Positions 51,101 through 60,100 of a stretch of DNA of 64,000 nucleotides are shown piece after piece. Numbering within the stretch: position 1 is the first letter of the stretch; each line of letters begins with the position of its first letter. Under the pieces are notes generated by a model that was not told the DNA's origin, made no database searches, and saw only the letters and a list, made by a program, of their open reading frames with translations. The DNA comes from Tubiluchus corallicola (taxonomy: Eukaryota; Priapulida; Priapulimorpha; Priapulimorphida; Tubiluchidae). The DNA lies in contig JAQGDQ010000102.1 in assembly GCA_030141605.1 (NCBI GenBank), forward strand, positions 449,266 through 513,265, written 5' to 3'. Made by a program: the position numbers and the translations under genes.

Positions 51101-54100
51101 GTTTGTGACTTAGTCGTTTGTTTGTTTAGCATTCTTATTGGTACTAACTTCATTTTCAGAGAAGGCATCTAAGCCCAAACTGCCCGAAAAGCCTGCAGGT
51201 TTAGCTAAAGGTGTGTCATAATTTTCTACGGTTATTTTGCCTTGTTCTAGTACACCGTTTCTATTGTGCTGCCATCCAATTTAGTTTTTACTGCGTCAGC
51301 TCGCACTTTATGACACGTATGTCTTGGTTTAAGGGAGATGGACATTCCAGCAAAATGGAAGTCCAAGTTTATTTTGTAAAAAATACTGTGAATGTATGTC
51401 AGTTAACTCCATTTGACTGAAAAATCGTAAATATAAATTGTAACGCATGAGTCATACTGTTCACATTTTTGCTAGTCGTAAAGAATTGCCATTTAACACT
51501 ATGGTAATATAACGAATGCACAAAGCAGCAAAAATTATCACCATTTTTAAACCATATTATCGTCAGGTGCACAGCTTTGTATAATATTTTTTGGATGTCG
51601 TAATAAGTCACATATCTGAAAGAAAAGAGAAATTTAGCTGGACGATGTTATTAACGTCCAAGCGATCTTCAACGGCTGTCACATTTAATTTGGCAAATTT
51701 CAGTACTTAATTGTTTCTCAGTGGCCCGATTCTGTGTCTTGTTTTAATATTTTACATGTTGCCTTGCAGAATTTGTCTGTTATTGTGGCACGTTCAGTAA
51801 AGGGGGGGCGGATGGGAAGTTATCCTATAGACTAGTACCCGCTGCAAGCTAGGGCCTCTTAAGCTTGGGGGTCCCTCAAATTTTGTAACATTTGTTAAAA
51901 AATCATTTTTTCCCTGCGGTTGTAATGAAATATGTGCTAATTTGGTTTGCAATTAATAGTAATTTAGTGGCATTTCTTAAATAATATTTTTATTGTCAAC
52001 AAAAGATAGATATTCTAGTTTATTTAAAGAATTTACAACACGTTTACTTAGGATATGTAGATGTTGCTAAAATATATCACGAGTAAAAAATATTCAAGAC
52101 GGGTGCGGGTGAATTAGAGGGTGGCTTCCTCTGAGGGGGCCCCGTAATTTAGTTAGCATAGGGGGCCGCAGAAGGTCACAATTTGGTCCTGGGGTAGGTT
52201 TATTCTCTGTGAGAAATTGTACAATTTTCCCGAGTAGATCTTTTATGCAGAGTATTGTTTTTACGGAAAATTTTCGTAGGTGTCTGTTGACAACAGTGTA
52301 CTGGCTGTAATAAAAAAGTCTTACAGTGATTCAGAAAAATGCCCTCTGAAGAGGCAATCTGAATATCCGGTTTCCACTGCGGCTTGCGATTTTTCCATTT
52401 TCTGTGCCATATTTGATATAAACTGCATAACTTAAATTAGTTTAGAGCCATCCAGCTCTATAAAGTTTAGACTGCTCTAATACTCTAAAATAAAGCTAGC
52501 GTAGAACAAAGGAAATTTAGGCACGCCATGTATTCCTTTTAGTACAGAATGAAAAAAAAACAACAGTAATCTTCTAATGTAAAAATATTATAATTCAATT
52601 CTAACCTAATTTGTTTACTTGGGGCATTAAGTGGAGCACAATACAAGAGCAAAAAAATGTCAATTTGTACTAAAAACTGTACTCTGCATAAATCCTTCTT
52701 AAATTCTGGAAACTAATTTCTTTTTAACATCACAAATCTTGCAATTTTTTTATTATGAATTTCTAACGCTGTTCTTTCAGTTCTTGTTTCTTTACTTACT
52801 AACAATTTTTACTGTAGCTGTTCCGATCAGTCACAAGGATTTGGTTGAGAAAACTCAGAAATCTGTGAACCGAGATATTCAAACATCACCCACTAAAGGT
52901 ACTATAGTGTAGTTATACTCGCATATTCTGCCCAGCTGTTGCAAATTTTGTGCGGTGAAAATTTCAAATTTCTTAAAATGCATAGCACAGCAATGACTAA
53001 TCATAGTATATTATATGCGTGTCATATGGTAGGGGAATTTAAAATTTAGATGCGTCAACGAAAGATTGATTTTTCTCAGACCGACGGTAGAAAATACATC
53101 GATATTACTATTTCTTACAGTTAAGCTTTTAAAGAGGAAAAGTCCGTAATGTTTACATTTCTTCTCACCATGTGGTGCTACGTGTTTTGGATAATACACT
53201 GGAAAATTGTGTTAAAACTTATAATGCTCCACTCAGCAATTACGGTTGTTGGTCACGTTTTTCTTGCATTTTCATTTCGGAAATAAAATTTGTCTTATTC
53301 GGTTGTGCTAGTTTATTAAAACATTAAAACTTATTTTCAAAATTCCCCATATTAATAATAAAATTTTATTTTTCGTAGTATCCAACCTGTTTCTTGTAAC
53401 TGCTTAATAACTGTTTACTTCCTTTTACTCTCTCACTGCTAAACACAGATTTAAAGGACAACTCAACTGAAAGAGGTATAGTAACACTGTTGTCTAACTT
53501 AGCATGTTGCGAAGTCGTCTAACTCTTTTCACTTCATAATATTTCTAAACTTTGGCTTATTGAATGTATAGTTCGTATAGTAGCTTGTTATCGTAACTAT
53601 ATTTTATCACAGTTTTATCAGCTATTACACGAAAATATAAATATTACAATATTGAGACGTAATAAATTGTTTTAAGTAAGTATGCAATTTATTGTCATTA
53701 TAGCGTAATACGTGCAATAAAATTTATGTGGTTTTATGTACTGCAATAACTTATGGAAACAACAAGGAGAAGTACTGAAATTTACTGTTGATGATGCGAA
53801 TTGCAACGGGACAAAAAGTTCTTGTGGTTTTAGCGATGATTGAGTGGTACCTAGGGGGAGCATTTCAAAGTATTTATTACCTGAGTGAAATTCATCTTTC
53901 ATAGTTACCTGTTAATAACCTGTTGTCTAAGCTAGTTGACTTTCTGTTTCTGCATGTTCGCGCATTATATGAATTCTGGGTAAATTTATAACATTTTCAG
54001 TTTATTTTCGCTTGAGTTTGAAATTAAAAGTAATTTTCTTAAGAACTTCTAAACATTTTTTTGTTTCTTAATGTCGACTGGGAAAATAGTTGAAAATAAA

Positions 54101-57100
54101 TCTACCATTTAATGCAGTTGCTTTAAGGCTTGGCAGCTTCAGTACAGTTTAAATTTGGGACAGTAGTTTGTTCAGATTATGAAATCATTGGTTCGAACGA
54201 GTTTTTTTATGAATTTGATTTGAACCTGAAATTACAGATTCAGATAACTCAGCACTTCTCCTACATATGTTCTTTATCATTAAAACGTTTGAAACATCAT
54301 GCAATTAGCACATAACGGCAGCAATTTCTTTGCACGATTTTTAAACAAATTATTACTGCTGAACAAAATCAAGTAATATGCAAGATCTTTGTGAGAGGCC
54401 GTCTTTTGTTAATGATTAGAAAATCTTTAAAACTGGATTCGAATTCGATATGGCTTCGAATATCTCCAAATTCGGTTTCATTCGAGTTCGAAAATCTCTA
54501 AATTCGATTCGATTCAAATTCGCTTTATGGTAGAGAATGCCCACCCTTATTGAGAGTACATCGTTAAGAAAAGCATTCTGAACAGTTGGTAGAACAGAAG
54601 TCAATGCAATTATTTACCCGTTCTCCAGCTTTTGAACCTATTTCCCGAAGACCCGACCCGTGAGCAGATCGAAGCAAACTGCCTGCTGTCATTTTTCGTA
54701 TTTGTTGCAGGTTTGAGTAGCAACAAGTCGACTCCATCACCGCACCCGCCGGGCGTGTACGCCTTCTCGCGAGAGCAGTTGCGAAACCTTCACTTGCGAA
54801 CGCAGGAACTTAAACTGGAAGTGAAGACGCTGCGACGGATGACTCAAGCGCAAGCCATGAATATCAAGGAAAGCATACGAGAAGTGTCAGACAAAATAAA
54901 GGTAAATAGCTGTCAAGTGATTTTAAGTAGGACAGGTAGATCACGAAAGAAGGAAGGCAGTTCTTCGAGATAGGCAGTAGGTTAATTAGTCAAGATTAAT
55001 CTTTATTTTGATGTATGAGAGAAAGGTTTCCCTCGGGCTTCTAATCTGTGGAATTCTCCACCAGAAACTGTTTTCCTGAAAACTACAACTTCTGTTTAAG
55101 CACATTGACATATATCTTCTCTCACTAGCAAATTAGTTACTTGAATTATGTTTCTCTGTACTTGTGTTCACATGACCTTGATTGGCTATTGGCTTTGTTT
55201 CTCTGACCATTGGCCTTGTTTGGAGCGATATGTATAAAAGAAAAAGAAGGATGAAAAACAGGAAATTGGCGATTAAATAACGAAATTGCAGTTGTATTTT
55301 TTTATTATTTGTGATGCATTTTGGTGAGAAAACACGTTTGCAACGCTTAAAGGCTTATATAATCCCAACATACATTGAAGTTTTTAAACACATTATTATA
55401 ATTACCCATGAACTAATAGTTATTATTAAACAAAAGAGACTTATAATGTAAATAACTTACTGTTTTCTGGCAAATTTCGAATGCGTCGGTTACCGTATTT
55501 TGCGTCTTTGGTGTGAGCGAGCGGAAATCACGTAGGAGGTAGAGAAAGCATTTTTGCTTCCTGATGTTTGTTTACCGATCTTTGGTGATCTCGCGACTGT
55601 ACTCATAACATCATGCGTCTCGTGCAACGAAAAATGGCAGTTCTTCAAGTTCAATAACAATGAAGTGATAAAAAATCAAAGGAAACAAGTTTTATAGTAA
55701 GTTTATAATAAACTAAACTGAATATACGTAATTCAGAATGAGAGTAGGAGGATTTTAAGTTGTAAAAGCTTATATTATAGTGAGGGTTTAGTTTGACTTC
55801 AATAATGAAAAGTTAAGCCAGGATTTCATGGCGTTCGCAACTTCGCTAATTATCGGAAAATTTCTGCCGCAAGCTTGTCTGAACATGCGCCAAATCAGGA
55901 CAAATATTTGTGATGTTCTTTAACGATTTCCGAATGAGCGAAAACGTTGAGAATGGCACGAGACACTTTTGAGAATGCTTCAATTACTTCACCACAATTT
56001 TTCAACATTTTGGGGACATTTTAGAGAACCTCGGTTGTTCCGCATTTCTTTTCGTAAAAATTCTGTGACATGATCGTAATGTAATTGTACTCGCGCAATT
56101 GTCATGCAACATTCGTCTTGCCGTATAAGTGTCGTTGTCGAAAACTTTTTGCACGTAGTTTGTGACTTTTCAAAAATTTGCACAAATGATTAGCCACCAG
56201 GAGGACAGTTGTGCTGTGTTAATTTTTTCGGCGATTGTTAGAACATTTTTGATTGTTGCGAAAAAATTATGGCTTCATGAAACGCTGGCTTCAGTAAGGA
56301 TAATGAAATGTGACTAATTAGAAGACAGCAGAAGTATTGCAGCTCATATATGTAATCATTCAATTTTGATTTGATTTAATTTAATTTGTTAACACTCAGT
56401 TACAATTTACAGATAGTGTACAAATGTATAACAATACAACTCTACACATTACATTACAATAAAAATGATTAGATTAAATAAATAAAATTTTTGAATGTTT
56501 GTGAGTGCTAATAAATATACTTGAGAAAGTTATTGTGACGGGAACACAAAATAATTTCCTGCATAGCATATGGTGTTCTCAGAAATCTTTATTTCTGTAT
56601 ATAAAAAAAATGAAAATAATAAATTTGACTGCTTTCACTGCTTACAAATGTATAATGATCTAATTATTATAATTTAAGACAATAAAAGTAAATATTACTC
56701 ACATCGTGCGGCTATAACAACTTAATATATTATTTGGAACGTCATACTGGTTTACAGCAAATCAGGTAGAGATGCTACAAATAATTACTTGAAAATTTAT
56801 CTAAACATTATTTAACGTTTGCTGAGGCTTCTGTAAGCGTGTTTAGTGAGGCCTAAACCTAATTTACAACTTCACAGGTAAAATTACAGGTAAGTTCACG
56901 TAGGTGCTGCCACCTACATGTTAAGGCCATAAAAGATCAATTAAATGTAACATTTTAACATAATAATTTAACATATGCTGCTGTCATAAGCGGGGAACAA
57001 TTCACGGAACTTGGAAGTGAGTTCCATATGTGAACTTACCGAGGAAACGAATTCCATAATTGTAATTACGAATTCAATAATTGTAATGTCCTTAGCAATG

Positions 57101-60100
57101 TTTTTATCCATGATTTTTGCATGAGATTCTTGTGAGTTGCTGCAGGCAGAGCCATCTAGTAAGAGAAAAGTAAAGGTTGAATGTCTGATATTTTCAGAAT
57201 ATGATGAGTGATCTGAATGTTGACGCGTCACGTCATGGAGACAGAGAGAGAATAGCCCAGCAGCAGCACGACTACAAAGCAGACATAGATAAACTGGAGA
57301 AAATACTCAGGTGAGTCTTGTGCCTTAATGCAAATACTCAGGTGAGTCTTCTGTCTTAATGCAAGTAGCCAGATGGGTATTATGCCTTAAAGCAAGCAGT
57401 CAGATGAGTCTTCTCCTTTAAAACAAGTACTCAGGTGAGTGTTATGCCATAAAGAGAAAGAAAGGGGAATGTTAAAGTATATCCCAATGAACTTTCCCTA
57501 AAAATCATAATTTAGCATTGCGCTTACCTGTTTGAAAGACTTATGATATTGGAAAAGCAGATTCATAACAATTGTTAATGTTTGCGCCACCTGGTAAATG
57601 TCACTGACTCACCTTCCCAGTGTGCACCACTCACTCACCAAGGAACATATTATTCATCTTATTGACAATATAAAGTAATTTAAACTTTTGTTTAGTTAGC
57701 AAAGAGTGCACTATGAATGCTCTGCATATTTTTTGAAACTTTATGCAGTATATTTAAACTTGTTTCAAATGACTTGTCATTAGAATGGCTGTCAGGGGCA
57801 GCTGTACAAAATTGTGAACCAAGTTGTGATCTGAAATAGAGATCTTGTGCATTTGCCTGTGCTATGTGATGTGTGAACTAGGTGCCACACCCACACACGC
57901 ACACGCACGCACGCACACACCGCACGCACACATTTATTGGCCACCGAAACCGTCCAGTAGTGGACATTCTAGGAACTTAAACTTAACTGAGATTCTGTTT
58001 TGCAGAGACTTGGAAGCTTCGGTTGAGGAACTGCGCAGTGACGTCATCAACCGACGCTGTCGAGTCAACATGAACGATGTCGAAGCAATGGCGGTAGCAT
58101 TAAGTCATGCTAGTAGGGCCGTCGCTGATTTGAAAGTGAGATTCCCAGTTCTCGAGGAAAGGTTAAAGGTCGTCATGGCTTCGGAGATGGAAACAGTAGT
58201 CCACGAAGAAAGGTTGGAATCTCTTTTGTCAGTTTTCTCGTAAATTTTGTTAAGTTCTCGTTGTTAGGCTGCTTAACTTGTAGAGATAACACGTATACAC
58301 ATCCGAACATGGCTCAGATACCTCTGCTGGTGCAGTGGCTCGTCTTACATGTATATCATTCATAATGAGCTGGGATGCTGTCGCTAGGGGTGAGCATCGA
58401 ACGTTTCATTTTGAACAAGGTTTTTTGGTTCGCATTTGATTTGAACTTAACGTCAAAGATTCTAATAATTTTGCATTTTAATTATATATGTTTTTTTTAT
58501 TAAAATGTGAGAAACAACTCACAAGTTTAGCTGCACTTTCTGTGCACAATTTTTAACCAAATTATTAGTCATTTTACTGCAGAACAAAATCAAGCAACAT
58601 GCATGATCTTTGTGAGGCCGCTTTTTATTAGTGATCGAAAATTTGCTAGAAAAACTTTAGTAGTAAATTCAAATTCAAATCAGATTCGAGGATGATGAAA
58701 TTCTGTTTGTTTCAAAATTGAAAGTCACAGATATTGATTCGGTTCGAACCTGCTCTTTGGTAGAGAATGCTCACCCTGACTGGTTACGACACAAATGTCT
58801 TTGAGTAGGCCCTGCTTTCGAATGCTTTCCGGCTTGTAGTATGCTGTTACTATGTTAGTGAAAAACTCATCACTTATATTCAAATTTTTATGGCAGTCAT
58901 TTGTGTTTTATTTCAAACCTTCGCATTGTTCCAAATTTTTCACATCTTCGCATTGTTTTAGATTTTTCACATCTTTGCATTGTTCCAAATTTTTCACATC
59001 TTCGCATTGTTTTAGATTTTTTAACATCTTCACATTGTTTCAGATTTTTCACATCTTCGCATTGTTTCAATTTTTTCACATCTTTGCATTGTTTTAGATT
59101 TTTCACATCTTCACATTGTTTCAGATTTTTCACATCTTTGCATTGTTCCAAATTTTTCACATCTTCGCATTGTTTTAGATTTTTTAACATCTTCACATTG
59201 TTTCAGATTTTTCACATCTTCGCATTGTTTCAATTTTTTCACATCTTTGCATTGTTTTAGATTTTTCACATCTTCACATTGTTTCAGATTTTTCACATCT
59301 TTGCATTGTTCCAAATTTTTCACATCTTCGCATTGTTTTAGATTTTTTAACATCTTCACATTGTTTCAGATTTTTCACATCTTCGCATTGTTTCAATTTT
59401 TTCACATCTTTGCATTGTTTCAATTTTTTCACATCTTCACATTGTTTTAGATTTTTCACATCTTCACATTGTTTCAGATCTTTTAACATCTTTGCATTGT
59501 TTCAGGTTTTCCACATCTTCACATTGTTTCAGGTTTTTTAACATCTTAGCATTGTTTCAGGTTTCTAAAAGAAGAACCAGACCGATTAGAAAATGCTCTG
59601 AAGCGCTGCAAACGGCTGACGGGTACTTTATTTACGCTTAAAAGGTAAGTGTCAAGCGTCGGATGTGAATTTAACAGAGGCAATGTAGCTTTTGTCAAAG
59701 TGTCGTTCAGTTGTTAAAAGTGCTGTTGCGACCACAATGCAACTGCCAGCATGAACGGTAAATATTATTAAATGTTTCTTAACTTTGTTACAGGCTGGCA
59801 TCTGTACAAGAGCAGAGAGCTGGCACGTCTAGTCAAGGTTCAGAAAATCGTATAGAATACCGACCTCCGAGCAGGCAGGTAGGTAACAAACAGAGTTTAT
59901 TTTATACAGCCATCCACTCTTCGTGATCCACATCAGTGGGGGTGGGCTAATAGCTGTGAGTTAAGTAGAACGTGGTTTGCACGATCATTTGTAATTGTAT
60001 GCCCATTGGGACATCACGTCCAGAAATCGGATGAAAATCAGATCTGTCATAAGTAGACTTATAGTGAATGTACGGTACATGTGGAAGGCACGGAGGCCAA

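Noticed and set aside
54632-54973. Longer ORF extending exon 15 on both sides
   Set aside because: The upstream part is intron read-through. No acceptor there enters in phase 1 without a stop, and the donor at 54902 is clear.
58852-59489. Several open frames with repeating Phe/Ser/His or Lys/Asp/Val motifs on both strands
   Set aside because: They are products of the 27-bp satellite, not genes.
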